Positions 53,205-62,165 are shown, counted from the stretch's first letter. The stretch: 64,000 bases of DNA from JBGANR01 sp044222225 (GCA_044222225.1 JBGANR010000015.1:1-64000), one strand, 5' to 3'. Notes: generated from the letters alone by a model not told the origin. A program made the numbers and translations.

Positions 53205-56159
53205 ATGGCATCGAAGACGACAGCGCGGTCGACGCGTTCCGGCTCCGGCCGTTCGGGTACCCGGTCGGCGAATCGTTCGGGTGCCCGCACGCCGCAAGCG
53301 TCGACGCGCGCCCGCAGTTCGACGCGTCGCCCGGCAGCCAAGAAGACGCGTCGTCCGGCCGCGCAGGGCAGGGGCGGACGCGTCGCCGGCCTGTGGCATC
53401 TGCTGGCGCGCGGCGTCGGCGGCGTCGTCCGGATGGGCGGTTCCCCGGGCGAAGGAGAGGAGACGCGCGGCTCGCGCCACGGCCGTGACGGCGTCGCGCT
53501 CGCGCTCCTCGGCGTCGCGCTCGTCCTGCTGGCGAGCACCTGGTTCTCGGCCGGCGGCCCCGTCGGTGAGGTCGTCGACACGGCCGTGCGCGCCGTGGTC
53601 GGCATCGGTGCCGTCATCGCGCCGCTCGTGCTCGCGGGTGTCGCCGTCGTCCTCATGCGGCGGCCGCCGAATCCCGCGGCGCGACAGCGTGTCGGCTGGT
53701 CGGGCGTGCTCATGGTCGTCTCGTTCCTCGGCCTCGCGCACATCATCGCCTCCCGGCCGGCGACGTCCGCCGGCCGCGGCCGCGCGGGCGGCTACCTCGG
53801 CTACATCGCGGGCGGCCCGCTGGCCGACGGGCTGACGCCGTTCCTCGCGGCGCCGCTGCTGCTCATCCTGTTCGCCTTCGGTGCGCTGCTGCTGTCGGGC
53901 CGCACCGTGCGCGAGGTGGCCGACCTCACCCGCGAGTACCTCGGTCTCGGCGGCGTCGAGGACGACTACGACGACGGCTATGCCGACGACGAGTACGAGG
54001 ACGCCGGCCGCGGCGACGAGCCGTCGAGAGGCACGGTCGACTGGGGCGACCCGTATGACAACTACCCGCTCCCGGAGAGTGCGCGTGGCAGCGGAGGCAT
54101 CGACCGCCGGTCTGCGACGCGGCGCGGCGAGGCGGGGGAGCGGTCGGCGCTGGCACCGCTCGACCCGAATTCGGCGCGGCTGCGGCGTCCGGCCCGCCGG
54201 CGTCAGGCGGTGACGCCGGACGCCCCGGCCGTCGACGCGTCCGGCGCCGGAGCGCTCGCCGATCCGCCGTTCGACGAGGCCGCCGACCTAGGAGTGCCCG
54301 ACTTCGGAGTGCCCGAGGCGGACTTCGGCGACACCGTGCTCGCCGACGACGTCGCGACCCCGGCACGCCGGCCTGCGCGCGTCGCCCGCCCGGCGCCCGC
54401 CGTCCCGGCCTCGGAGGCCGACACCGATCGGCTGCTCGACGATCCACGCGCCGACACCGATGTCATCGCGGCGCCGCCCGCGCCGCGCCGTCCGACCGCC
54501 GGCGAACGTGCCCGCGAGGAGGCCGCCGAGCGTCCACGCGCGGCCGTGCGTCCCACACCGCCCGCGGCACGTTCCACGCCGCCCGCCGCGCGGCCGACGC
54601 CCCCGGTCCGGACGCCCGCGCCAATTGTCGTCGACGACGACGACGAGACGCTCTCGCTCGCCGACTCCGCGTCGGCCGGCGATTACCGCGTGCCGTCCAT
54701 CGGCCTGCTGCTCGCTGGCGACCCGCCGAAGTCCGGCACGGCCGCCAACGACCGGATGATCGAGGCGATCTCGGCGGTCCTCGAGCAGTTCAAGATCGAC
54801 GCGGCCGTCACCGGTTACACGCGGGGCCCGACGGTCACCCGCTACGAGGTCGAGCTCGGGCCCGGCGTCAAGGTCGAGAAGATCACGGCGCTGCACCGCA
54901 ACATCGCGTACGCCGCGGCGACGGACAACGTCCGGCTGCTCGCGCCGATCCCGGGCAAGTCGGCGGTCGGCATCGAGGTGCCCAACAGCGACCGCGAGCT
55001 CGTGCGGCTCGCGGACGTGCTCGCCGCGCCGTCGACGCGCAAGGACCGGCACCCGCTCATCATCGGTCTCGGCAAGGACATCGAGGGCGACTTCGTCTCG
55101 GCGAACCTCGCGAAGATGCCCCATCTGCTCGTCGCGGGTTCGACGGGCTCGGGCAAGTCGAGCTTCGTCAACTCGATGCTCGTCTCGCTGCTGACGCGGG
55201 CGACCCCCGAGCAGGTCCGGATGATCCTCATCGACCCGAAGATGGTGGAGCTCACCCCGTACGAGGGCATCCCGCACCTCATCACGCCGATCATCACGCA
55301 GCCGAAGAAGGCGGCGTCGGCCCTCGCCTGGCTCGTCGAGGAGATGGAGCAGCGCTACCAGGACATGAAGTCGTGCCGGGTGCGGCACATCGACGACTTC
55401 AACGCCAAGGTGCGCTCCGGCGAGATCACGACGCCCCTGGGCAGCGAGCGGGTGTACAAGCCGTACCCGTACATCCTCGCGATCGTCGACGAGCTCGCCG
55501 ACCTCATGATGACGGCCCCGCGTGACGTCGAGGACGCGATCGTCCGCATCACCCAGAAAGCCCGAGCCGCCGGCATCCACCTCGTGCTCGCCACGCAGCG
55601 GCCGTCGGTCGACGTCGTCACCGGCCTCATCAAGACGAACGTGCCCTCGCGGCTGGCGTTCGCGACGAGCTCGCTCACCGACTCGCGCGTCATCCTCGAC
55701 CAGCCGGGCGCCGAGAAGCTGATCGGCATGGGCGACGGGTTGTTCCTGCCGATGGGTGCGGGCAAGCCGACGCGGATGCAGGGCGCCTACATCACCGACG
55801 AGGAGATCGCGGCCGTCGTCGAGGCGACGAAGGAACAGGCCGAGCCCGACTACGCCGAGGGCGTGACGAGCCAGAAGGTCGAGAAGAAGGACATCGACGG
55901 CGACATCGGCAACGATCTCGACGATCTGCTGCAGGCGATCGAGCTCGTCGTGACGAGCCAGTTCGGCTCGACGTCGATGCTGCAGCGCAAGCTGCGGGTC
56001 GGTTTCGCCAAGGCCGGCCGGCTCATGGATCTCATGGAGACGCGCGGCGTCGTCGGCCCGAGCGAGGGGTCGAAGGCGCGCGAGGTGCTGGTCAAGCCCG
56101 AGGACCTGGCGGGCGTCATCGCCTCGATCACCGGAGGCGTGAGCGGCGACGACGCGTGA
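53205..56159 (+). CDS. ftsK: DNA translocase FtsK
   Basis: 984 residues from ATG 53205. Pumps DNA at the division septum to clear termini and act with XerCD. Basic N-terminus (RSTRSGSGRSGTR...), four membrane segments between about 85 and 235, an acidic/Pro/Arg disordered linker (about 240-490), then the RecA-like motor with Walker A GSTGSGKSS (near 645) and Walker B YILAIVDELADLM, and the C-terminal gamma winged helix (QFGSTSMLQRKLRVGFAKAGRLMDLMETRGVVGPSEGSKAREVLV) that reads KOPS. Complete. Confidence 0.95.
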   Translation: MASKTTARSTRSGSGRSGTRSANRSGARTPQASTRARSSTRRPAAKKTRRPAAQGRGGRVAGLWHLLARGVGGVVRMGGSPGEGEETRGSRHGRDGVALALLGVALVLLASTWFSAGGPVGEVVDTAVRAVVGIGAVIAPLVLAGVAVVLMRRPPNPAARQRVGWSGVLMVVSFLGLAHIIASRPATSAGRGRAGGYLGYIAGGPLADGLTPFLAAPLLLILFAFGALLLSGRTVREVADLTREYLGLGGVEDDYDDGYADDEYEDAGRGDEPSRGTVDWGDPYDNYPLPESARGSGGIDRRSATRRGEAGERSALAPLDPNSARLRRPARRRQAVTPDAPAVDASGAGALADPPFDEAADLGVPDFGVPEADFGDTVLADDVATPARRPARVARPAPAVPASEADTDRLLDDPRADTDVIAAPPAPRRPTAGERAREEAAERPRAAVRPTPPAARSTPPAARPTPPVRTPAPIVVDDDDETLSLADSASAGDYRVPSIGLLLAGDPPKSGTAANDRMIEAISAVLEQFKIDAAVTGYTRGPTVTRYEVELGPGVKVEKITALHRNIAYAAATDNVRLLAPIPGKSAVGIEVPNSDRELVRLADVLAAPSTRKDRHPLIIGLGKDIEGDFVSANLAKMPHLLVAGSTGSGKSSFVNSMLVSLLTRATPEQVRMILIDPKMVELTPYEGIPHLITPIITQPKKAASALAWLVEEMEQRYQDMKSCRVRHIDDFNAKVRSGEITTPLGSERVYKPYPYILAIVDELADLMMTAPRDVEDAIVRITQKARAAGIHLVLATQRPSVDVVTGLIKTNVPSRLAFATSSLTDSRVILDQPGAEKLIGMGDGLFLPMGAGKPTRMQGAYITDEEIAAVVEATKEQAEPDYAEGVTSQKVEKKDIDGDIGNDLDDLLQAIELVVTSQFGSTSMLQRKLRVGFAKAGRLMDLMETRGVVGPSEGSKAREVLVKPEDLAGVIASITGGVSGDDA

Positions 56160-56184
56160 CGGCGGACCACGCGGTGAGCCGCAG

Positions 56185-57390
56185 GTGAGCGCGACCGGCC
56201 TGCGGCAGCCGGTCCTGGCGGGCGTCGTCTGCGCGTCCGTCGGGTTCACGTCGTCGTTCACGGTGGTGCTCGGCGGGGCCGTCGCGATGGGGGCGACGCC
56301 GCGGCAGGCGGCGTCGGGGCTGCTGGCCGTCACGGTCGCGACGGGCGTCGGCATCCTGCTGCTCGCCTGGCGGTACCGCATCCCGATCACGCTGGCCTGG
56401 TCGACGCCCGGGGCGGCGCTGCTCATCTCGAGCGGCGCGGTGGCGGGCGGCTGGCCCGCGGCCGTCGCGGCCTTTCTCACGGTGGGCGTGCTCGTCATCG
56501 TCAGCGGTCTGTGGTCGGGCCTGGCGGACCTCATCCGGCGGATCCCGCGGTCGGCGGCGCAGGCGATGCTCGCCGGCGTGCTGCTGCCGATCTGTCTGCA
56601 GCCGGTGACGGCCGCGGTGACGCGCCCGCTCGCGATCGTGCCGATCGTGGGCGTCTGGCTGCTCCTGCTGCGGTTCGCGCCGACGTGGGCCGTGCCCGGC
56701 GCGTTCGCTGCCGCCGTGGCGGTGCTGGCGGTGGCGCTGCTGCGCGACCCGGACGCGCTCGCCGGGCGGCCGCTGGCGCCGGTGCTCGACGTCGTGGTGC
56801 CGCAGCCGACGTGGCAGGCGCTCGTCGGCGTCGCGCTGCCGCTCTATCTCGTGACGATGGCGGCCCAGAACATCCCGGGTGTCGCCGTCATGAAGACCTT
56901 CGACTTCGACGTGCCGTGGCGGTCGTCGATGACGGTCACCGGCGTCGGCACGATGGCCGCGGCAGCGGCCGGCGGGCACGCCGTCAACCTCGCCGCGATC
57001 AGCGCGGCGATCGCCGCGGGTCCGGGCGCGGGCGCGCGTGAGCGGCGCTGGATCGCCGCGATCGCGGCCGGCGTCACCTATCTCGTCATCGCCGCGGGAT
57101 CCACGGCGCTGGCCGCCGTCATGCTGGCCGGGCCGGGGGGCGTCGCCGAGACCGTCGCGGGTCTGGCGCTGCTGCCGACGCTCTTCTCCGCGGTGCGCGA
57201 CGCGATGACCGCCGACGACGGGTCCGCGCACGTCGCGGGCGGGCGGCTCGCGGCGGGCGTGACGTTCGTCGTCGCGAGCTCGGGGATCGTCGTCGCCGGC
57301 ATCGGTGCGGCCTTCTGGGCGATCGTGGCGGGCCTGGCCGTCCGCGGTTGGCTCGTCGCGGCCCCCGTCCGGCGGGGGGACGCGGGATAG
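56185..57390 (+). CDS. BenE-family benzoate/H+ symporter-like transporter
   Basis: 401 residues from GTG 56185. Twelve or so hydrophobic segments. Signature region VGFTSSFTVVLGGAVAMGATPRQAASGLLAVTVATGVG and TLAWSTPGAALL matches BenE. Also AAQNIPGVAVMKTFDFDVPWRSSMTVTGVGTMAAAAAGGHAVNLAAISAAI. Benzoate is the named family substrate; aromatic catabolic genes are not near, so the real substrate may differ. Weak RBS; 25 bp after ftsK. Confidence 0.85.
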   Translation: MSATGLRQPVLAGVVCASVGFTSSFTVVLGGAVAMGATPRQAASGLLAVTVATGVGILLLAWRYRIPITLAWSTPGAALLISSGAVAGGWPAAVAAFLTVGVLVIVSGLWSGLADLIRRIPRSAAQAMLAGVLLPICLQPVTAAVTRPLAIVPIVGVWLLLLRFAPTWAVPGAFAAAVAVLAVALLRDPDALAGRPLAPVLDVVVPQPTWQALVGVALPLYLVTMAAQNIPGVAVMKTFDFDVPWRSSMTVTGVGTMAAAAAGGHAVNLAAISAAIAAGPGAGARERRWIAAIAAGVTYLVIAAGSTALAAVMLAGPGGVAETVAGLALLPTLFSAVRDAMTADDGSAHVAGGRLAAGVTFVVASSGIVVAGIGAAFWAIVAGLAVRGWLVAAPVRRGDAG

Positions 57391-57504
57391 GGCGTCCCGC
57401 CTTGTGTCCCTTGGGTTTTCACGCCCGGGCAGGGTCTTGCGTGGGTTACATGTCACAGCCGGCGGCCATTGTCTCGTCAGACGTTTCTCAGGTAAAGTAA
57501 AGAT
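57391..57504 (+). other. Gap upstream of the riboswitch, promoter region
   Basis: About 115 bp with no gene; it must contain the promoter of the riboswitch-terC unit. No clear hexamers chosen. Confidence 0.4.
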
Positions 57505-57645
57505 CGCTTTGGAGGGGAGTATCCCCACCTTTCGCGGTGATGTCGTCAATACGTTCATCCGGGAGCGACGCCGATCGTCGTTGACCCGCGGTGTTCCGGC
57601 GCACCGGTGTGACGCGCTGTCGCACGGGAGAGACCTCCGGCTTGC
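57505..57645 (+). promoter_or_regulatory. yybP-ykoY (Mn2+) riboswitch upstream of terC
   Basis: Conserved blocks in order: GGGGAGTA (57514-57521) after GGAGG, CGTCAATACG (57544-57553), and GAGAGACCTCC (about 57628-57638). GGAGG (57511-57515) can pair with CCTCC (57634-57638) to close P1. This is the yybP-ykoY class, which senses Mn2+ and usually switches on manganese export genes such as TerC-type proteins. The gene start follows 30 bp later, so control is likely at translation or termination. Confidence 0.8.
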
Positions 57646-57675
57646 TTGTCGTAGGCCGGTGGAAGGGACCCCGTC

Positions 57676-58653
57676 TTGCATGTCGATCTGTTGACCTGGC
57701 TGGTCACCGTAGGTGTGATCGCAGGTCTGTTCGTCTTCGAGTTCGTCGCCCATGTGCGTAAGCCGCACGAGCCGACGATGCGTGAATCGGCGCTGTGGAG
57801 CAGCATCTACATCGCCATCGCCGCGCTGTTCGGCGTCTTCGTCTGGATCCGCTGGGGCGGCACGTTCGGCGGCGAGTTCATCGCCGGCTACGTGACGGAG
57901 AAGGCGCTCTCCGTCGACAACCTCTTCGTCTTCGTCATCATCATGGCGAAGTTCGCGGTGCCTCGCGTCTACCAGCAGAAGGTGCTGCTCTTCGGCATCC
58001 TCATCGCCCTCATCCTGCGGGCGATCTTCATCGGGCTCGGCGCGGCCGTCATCAGCGCCTACTCCTGGGTGTTCTACCTGTTCGGCGCGTTCCTCGTGTA
58101 CACGGCGATCAAGCTGCTCCGAGAGGCCAACCACGTCGTCGACGCCGAGGAGGAGCGGGAGTCGCGGATCGAGCGGTTCGCGCGGCGCTACCTGCGGACG
58201 TCCGACGAGTACGACGGCGACAAGCTCTTCTCGGTACGTAACGGTGTGCGGGTCGCGACGCCGATGCTCGTCGTGCTGCTCGTCGTCGGCGTGACCGACC
58301 TGCTGTTCGCGTTCGACTCGATCCCCGCGATCTACGGTCTGACGGCCGAGCCGTACCTCGTGTTCGCCGCCAACGCCTTCGCCCTCATGGGTCTGCGGCA
58401 GCTGTACTTCCTGCTCGGCGGCCTGCTCGACCGGCTCGTCTACCTGTCCTACGGGCTCTCGCTCATCCTGGCGTTCATCGGCGTCAAGCTCGTCCTGCAC
58501 GCGCTGCACGAGAACACGCTCGGGTTCATCAACGGGGGCGAGCACGTCGCGGTGCCGGAGATCTCGACGCCGCTGTCGCTCGGCGTCATCGCCGCGACGC
58601 TGGTCGTCACGACGATCGCGAGCCTGGCCAAGAGCCGGTCCGCCAAGAGCTGA
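57676..58653 (+). CDS. terC: TerC-family membrane protein (probable Mn2+ exporter)
   Basis: 325 residues from TTG 57676 (GGAAGGGA 7 bp upstream). Nine or so membrane spans with paired acidic motifs: FEFVAHVRKPHEPT, EKALSVDNLFVFVIIM (first DN) and VGVTDLLFAFDSIPAIYG (second DS), typical of TerC/Alx. Alx-type proteins export manganese, and the yybP-ykoY riboswitch upstream supports that role. Followed by a strong hairpin. Confidence 0.93.
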   Translation: MHVDLLTWLVTVGVIAGLFVFEFVAHVRKPHEPTMRESALWSSIYIAIAALFGVFVWIRWGGTFGGEFIAGYVTEKALSVDNLFVFVIIMAKFAVPRVYQQKVLLFGILIALILRAIFIGLGAAVISAYSWVFYLFGAFLVYTAIKLLREANHVVDAEEERESRIERFARRYLRTSDEYDGDKLFSVRNGVRVATPMLVVLLVVGVTDLLFAFDSIPAIYGLTAEPYLVFAANAFALMGLRQLYFLLGGLLDRLVYLSYGLSLILAFIGVKLVLHALHENTLGFINGGEHVAVPEISTPLSLGVIAATLVVTTIASLAKSRSAKS

Positions 58654-58662
58654 CACAGCGCA

Positions 58663-58699
58663 CGAAGCCCCCGCCGGTCTCGACCGGGCGGGGGCTTCG
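58663..58699. terminator. Strong hairpin, terC/yciI junction
   Basis: CGAAGCCCCCGCC (58663-58675) pairs perfectly with 58687-58699. Convergent junction, bidirectional use likely. Confidence 0.75.
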
Positions 58700-58718
58700 T
58701 CGTATGCGGCGGGCCGCG

Positions 58719-59000
58719 TCAGCCGAGCGAGCCGAAGACGATCGTCCAGTCGTCGACGCGCGTCTCGGCGATGACGCCGGCCGCGTAGTAGGGGTCCTGA
58801 GTGAGCAGGGCGTCGACGGCGGCGCGGTCGGCGACGTCGAAGACGAGGATCCCGCCGGTGTCGTCGGTGAGCGGGCCCGAGACGCGATTGACGCCGCCGG
58901 CGTGCAGGCCGGTCAGCCAGTCGCGGTGTGCGGGCCGGGTCTCGTGCCGCAGCTCGGTGAGCGCCGGGTCGTAGGCGTAGCGGATGACGAACAGAGCCAT
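58719..59000 (-). CDS. YciI-family protein
   Basis: 93 residues, ATG 59000 with GGAG upstream. ALFVIRYAYDP...R..HR..WL...GG.....GP is the YciI pattern, with the conserved His in RPAHRDWLTGLHAGGV and DDTGGILVFD. YciI-like proteins are small dimeric alpha/beta-barrel proteins, some with dehalogenase or isomerase-like chemistry. Specific function unknown. Encoded after the NAGS gene on the same strand, 24 bp apart. Confidence 0.88.
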   Translation of the reverse strand: MALFVIRYAYDPALTELRHETRPAHRDWLTGLHAGGVNRVSGPLTDDTGGILVFDVADRAAVDALLTQDPYYAAGVIAETRVDDWTIVFGSLG

Positions 59001-59024
59001 GGTGATCTCCTGGGGAGTGCTGAT

Positions 59025-59621
59025 CTACAGGTTCGCGAGCATGCGGGTGTTGCCGAGCGTGTTGGGCTTGACGTAGGACAGATCGAGGAATTCGGCGACA
59101 CCGGTGTCGTAGGAGCGCCGCATCTCGGCGTAGACGTCCGGCGTGACGGGCGTCCCCTCGATCTCGACGAAGCCGTGCCGCGCGAAGAAGTCGGTCTCGA
59201 ACGTGAGCACGAAGACGCGCTGCAGGCCGAGGTCGCGCGCGACGTCCATGAGCCGGGCGACGAGCTTGTGCCCGACGCCGCGGCCTGACACGTCGGGTGC
59301 GATCGCGACGGTGCGCACCTCGCCGAGGTCGGCCCAGAGCACATGCAGCGCACCGCAGCCGACGACGCGCCCGCCGACGTCCGCCACCCAGAACTCCTGG
59401 ACCGCCTCGTAGAGCGTGACGAGGTTCTTCTCCAGCAGGATCTTGGGCGCATACACGTCGATGAGCGCCTTGATGCGGGGGACGTCCGGGATGGCGGCAC
59501 GGCGGATGACGATCTCGGTGTCACGGGGTGTGAGCGAGGCCTCGTCGCCGGGCGCGCGAGCGCTGGTCGAGGGCGTGACGCGTCCGTTCTCGGGGTGTGC
59601 CGCGGGTGGCGAATCGGCCAT
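59025..59621 (-). CDS. argA: N-acetylglutamate synthase (ArgA-like, GNAT)
   Basis: 198 residues from ATG 59621. A GNAT acetyltransferase: IRRAAIPDVPRIKALIDVYAPKILLEKNLVTLYEAVQEFWVADVGGRVVGCGALHVLWADLGEVRTVAIAPDVSGRGVGHKLV, the last part (RGVGHKL) binding acetyl-CoA. It matches the short Rv2747-type NAGS that starts arginine synthesis. A TAGTCT -10 ending 8 nt before the ATG suggests a leaderless message; an N-terminal disordered segment of about 35 residues precedes the domain. Confidence 0.9.
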   Translation of the reverse strand: MADSPPAAHPENGRVTPSTSARAPGDEASLTPRDTEIVIRRAAIPDVPRIKALIDVYAPKILLEKNLVTLYEAVQEFWVADVGGRVVGCGALHVLWADLGEVRTVAIAPDVSGRGVGHKLVARLMDVARDLGLQRVFVLTFETDFFARHGFVEIEGTPVTPDVYAEMRRSYDTGVAEFLDLSYVKPNTLGNTRMLANL

Positions 59622-59678
59622 GGTGAGCAAGACTACGGCGGCGTAGGACGGTGCGTGCTCGGAGGTTAGGCTGTGTTG

Positions 59679-60293
59679 GTGACCCCAGCCGAGAACGTGC
59701 CCGCGCACGGGCGTGTGGACGGTGCCGTCGTTCCCGCGGCCGTTCCGGTGGTCAACATCGCCAATGCGCTGACCGTCTTCCGGATCGCACTCGTTCCGGC
59801 GTTCCTCGTGGCGCTGTTCGCGGACGGCGGGCATGAGCCGAAGTGGCGCATCGTGGCGGGCGTCCTGTTCGCCATCGCCGCGATCACCGACCGTTACGAC
59901 GGTCAGCTCGCCCGTGACCGGGGCCTCGTGACGGATTTCGGCAAGCTCGCCGACCCGATCGCCGACAAGGCGCTCATCGGCGGGGCGCTCATCGGCCTCT
60001 CGCTGCTGGACGAGGTGTGGTGGTGGGTGACGATCCTCGTCCTCGTCCGCGAGATCGGCGTGACGCTGCTGCGGTTCTGGGTGATCGATCACGGCGTCAT
60101 CCCGGCCTCGCGCGGCGGCAAGGTGAAGACGCTGCTGCAGGTCGTCGCGATCGGCCTCTACGTGCTCCCGCTTTCGGGGGTCTGGCACGTCGCGGCGAGC
60201 GTCGTGCTCGGGGTGGCGGTCGTCGCCACCGTCGTCACCGGCGTCGAGTACATCTGGCAGGCGGCCAGGCTGCGGCGCGGCGGGCGACCGTGA
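59679..60293 (+). CDS. pgsA: Phosphatidylglycerophosphate synthase
   Basis: 204 residues from GTG 59679 (a GTG at 59673 would add two residues). Transfers phosphatidyl from CDP-diacylglycerol to glycerol-3-phosphate. The CDP-alcohol motif DRYDGQLARDRGLVTDFGKLADPIADK (D-x2-DG-x2-AR-x8-G-x3-D-x3-D) is complete; about six membrane helices. TAGGCT ends 6 nt before the GTG, so leaderless translation is likely. Next cinA overlaps by 4 bp. Confidence 0.93.
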   Translation: MTPAENVPAHGRVDGAVVPAAVPVVNIANALTVFRIALVPAFLVALFADGGHEPKWRIVAGVLFAIAAITDRYDGQLARDRGLVTDFGKLADPIADKALIGGALIGLSLLDEVWWWVTILVLVREIGVTLLRFWVIDHGVIPASRGGKVKTLLQVVAIGLYVLPLSGVWHVAASVVLGVAVVATVVTGVEYIWQAARLRRGGRP

Positions 60294-60754
60294 CACCGGA
60301 CGCGCAGCGACTGGTCGAAGAGTTGACGGCCCGGGGGGAGACCGTCGCGACGGCCGAATCGCTCACCGCGGGACTGCTCGCGGCCACGATCGCCGACGCG
60401 TGCGGTGCGAGCGCCGTGCTGCGCGGCGGGTTCATCGTCTACGCCACGGAGCTCAAGGCGACGCTCGCCGGCGTCGACGAGCGGGTGCTGCGGGAGTACG
60501 GCGCGGTCTCCGAGCCGACGGCGCGAGCGCTCGCCGCCGGCGCGCAGAAGCGGTGCGGAGCGACCTGGGCGGTGTCGCTGACGGGCGTCGCCGGCCCGGC
60601 CACGCAGGAGGGACGTCCCGTCGGGGAGGTGTTCTGCGGCGTCGCCGGACCGGATGGGGTGCGCGTCGCGAGGTGGCGGCTGCCCGGCGATCGCGTGCGG
60701 ATCCGGACGGGCGCCGTCGAGAAGGCGATCAGAGAGTTGTTGACGGCGTTGTAG
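60290..60754 (+). CDS. pncC: CinA C-terminal-domain protein (NMN amidase PncC)
   Basis: 154 residues from GTG 60290, overlapping the pgsA stop (GTGA). TVATAESLTAGLLAATIADACGASAVLRGGFIVYATELKATLAGV, VSEPTARALAAGA, VSLTGVAGPATQEGRPVG are the CinA-C motifs with the Ser and Lys of the amidase site. It deamidates nicotinamide mononucleotide. It lacks the N-terminal COG1058 domain, which is usual in actinobacteria. Confidence 0.92.
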   Translation: MTPDAQRLVEELTARGETVATAESLTAGLLAATIADACGASAVLRGGFIVYATELKATLAGVDERVLREYGAVSEPTARALAAGAQKRCGATWAVSLTGVAGPATQEGRPVGEVFCGVAGPDGVRVARWRLPGDRVRIRTGAVEKAIRELLTAL

Positions 60755-60807
60755 CGCGTGATGCGCGCCGGATGTGGCACTCTTCGATCGATGAGACGGC
60801 GCGATCG

Positions 60808-60835
60808 GGAACTCTCGGCGCGGGTGACGTCGTTG
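60808..60835 (+). promoter_or_regulatory. SigE-like promoter of clgR
   Basis: GGAAC at 60808-60812 and CGTTG at 60831-60835 with an 18-bp spacer fit the ECF sigma-E consensus. In M. tuberculosis clgR (Rv2745c) is transcribed by SigE under envelope stress, so the location is right. It lies 85 bp before the ATG. Confidence 0.55.
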
Positions 60836-60919
60836 TCCCACAGGAGCTCCCTCCCGGGTCGCCGGAACGGTCTACCGGGAAGGCAACCCCGGGAGCTGTC
60901 GAATCTGTCAGGAGGGCAC

Positions 60920-61222
60920 ATGGCATTGCTGCTGCGAGAAGCGATCGGCGACAGCCTGCGCCGCACGCGAATGGACCAGGGGCGGACGTTGCGTGAGGTG
61001 TCGACGTCGGCGCGCGTCAGCCTCGGCTATCTGTCGGAGGTGGAGCGGGGGCAGAAGGAGGCGTCGAGCGAGCTGCTCGCGTCGATCTGCGATGCGCTGG
61101 ACGTCCCGATCCACCAGATGCTCGCCGATGTGACGCGGACGCTGACGCCGGCACCGGTGGAGTCGGCGAGCCTCGCCGCGACGAAGGTGGTCATTCCGCA
61201 GACGGCGTTGGCTGCTGCGTGA
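60920..61222 (+). CDS. clgR: Transcriptional regulator ClgR
   Basis: 100 residues, ATG 60920 after GGAGGG. XRE-type HTH: RTRMDQGRTLREVSTSARVSLGYLSEVERGQKEASSELLASICDALDVP (about 14-62). ClgR activates clp protease and other stress genes and, in mycobacteria, pspA. The protein ends ALAAA, like an ssrA-type degron; ClgR is known to be a Clp substrate in other actinobacteria. Gene order clgR-pspA is as in M. tuberculosis. Confidence 0.92.
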   Translation: MALLLREAIGDSLRRTRMDQGRTLREVSTSARVSLGYLSEVERGQKEASSELLASICDALDVPIHQMLADVTRTLTPAPVESASLAATKVVIPQTALAAA

Positions 61223-61343
61223 CGCCTGTCCGGTACAGGCAAGCGGTAGATTGAACCGGGTCCGGGTCATACAGGTCCCGGCGACGACAAGGATGCGGCC
61301 TTAGCCGCCGAGATCATCAGCAGCTCAGGAGGCGAACAGTCCG

Positions 61344-62156
61344 ATGGCAAACCCCTTTGTCAAGGCTTGGCGGTATCTCATGGCTCTGGGTAACGCCACG
61401 ATCGATGAGAAGGCCGATCCGAAGATCCAGATCCAGCAGGCCATCGAGGACGCGCAGCGTCAGCACCAGGCGCTGTCCCAGCAGGCGGCCGCGGTCATCG
61501 GCAATCAGCGTCAGCTCGAGATGAAGCTCAACCGGCAGCTGGAGGAGGTCGAGCGGCTGCAGGCGAACACGCGGCAGGCGATCACTCTGGCCGATCAGGC
61601 CGCCGGCGCCGGCGACGCCCAGAAGGCGACGGATTACACCAACGCCGCGGAGGCCTTCGCCGCTCAGCTCGTCACGGCCGAGCAGAGCGTCGAGGACCTC
61701 AAGCAGCTCCACGATCAGTCGCTGCAGGCGTCCGCGCAGGCGAAGCAGGCCGTCGAGCAGAACTCGATGCGGCTGCAGCAGAAGCTCTCCGAGCGCACCA
61801 AACTGCTCAGCCAGCTGGAGCAGGCGAAGATGCAGGAGCAGGTCAGCGCCTCGCTCAACCAGATGAGCGAGCTGTCCGCGCCGGGCAACACGCCGAACCT
61901 CGACCAGGTGCGCGACAAGATCGAGCGCCGCTACGCGAACGCCATGGGCTCGGCGGAGCTGTCCCGCAACTCGGTGCAGGGCCGCATGATGGAGGTTCAG
62001 CAGGCCAGCGTCCAGATGGCCGGGCACGCGCGTCTGGAGCAGATCCGCGCGGGCATGGCCGGCAACACCCTGTCGAAGGGTGCCGCCGCGAGCGCGCCGA
62101 CGCAGCCCGCCCCGCAGGCGCCGCGCGTCAACCCGGCACCGCCGACGCGCAACTGA
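61344..62156 (+). CDS. pspA: PspA/IM30-family membrane stress protein
   Basis: 270 residues, ATG 61344 with AGGAGG about 11 nt upstream. PspA binds stressed membranes; the homologue in Rhodococcus jostii was reported on lipid droplets (MLDS). The N-terminal amphipathic segment (PFVKAWRYLMALGN) is followed by a long coiled coil (about 25-215), and a Pro/Ala/Thr tail. A TAGATT -10 at 61246-61251 lies about 90 bp upstream, so it may have its own promoter in addition to the clgR one. Confidence 0.92.
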   Translation: MANPFVKAWRYLMALGNATIDEKADPKIQIQQAIEDAQRQHQALSQQAAAVIGNQRQLEMKLNRQLEEVERLQANTRQAITLADQAAGAGDAQKATDYTNAAEAFAAQLVTAEQSVEDLKQLHDQSLQASAQAKQAVEQNSMRLQQKLSERTKLLSQLEQAKMQEQVSASLNQMSELSAPGNTPNLDQVRDKIERRYANAMGSAELSRNSVQGRMMEVQQASVQMAGHARLEQIRAGMAGNTLSKGAAASAPTQPAPQAPRVNPAPPTRN

Positions 62157-62165
62157 CGTCCCACA

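Noticed and set aside
56128..58656. 842-codon antisense frame across BenE and terC
   Set aside because: Composition artefact that also runs through the riboswitch and the genuine gene starts.
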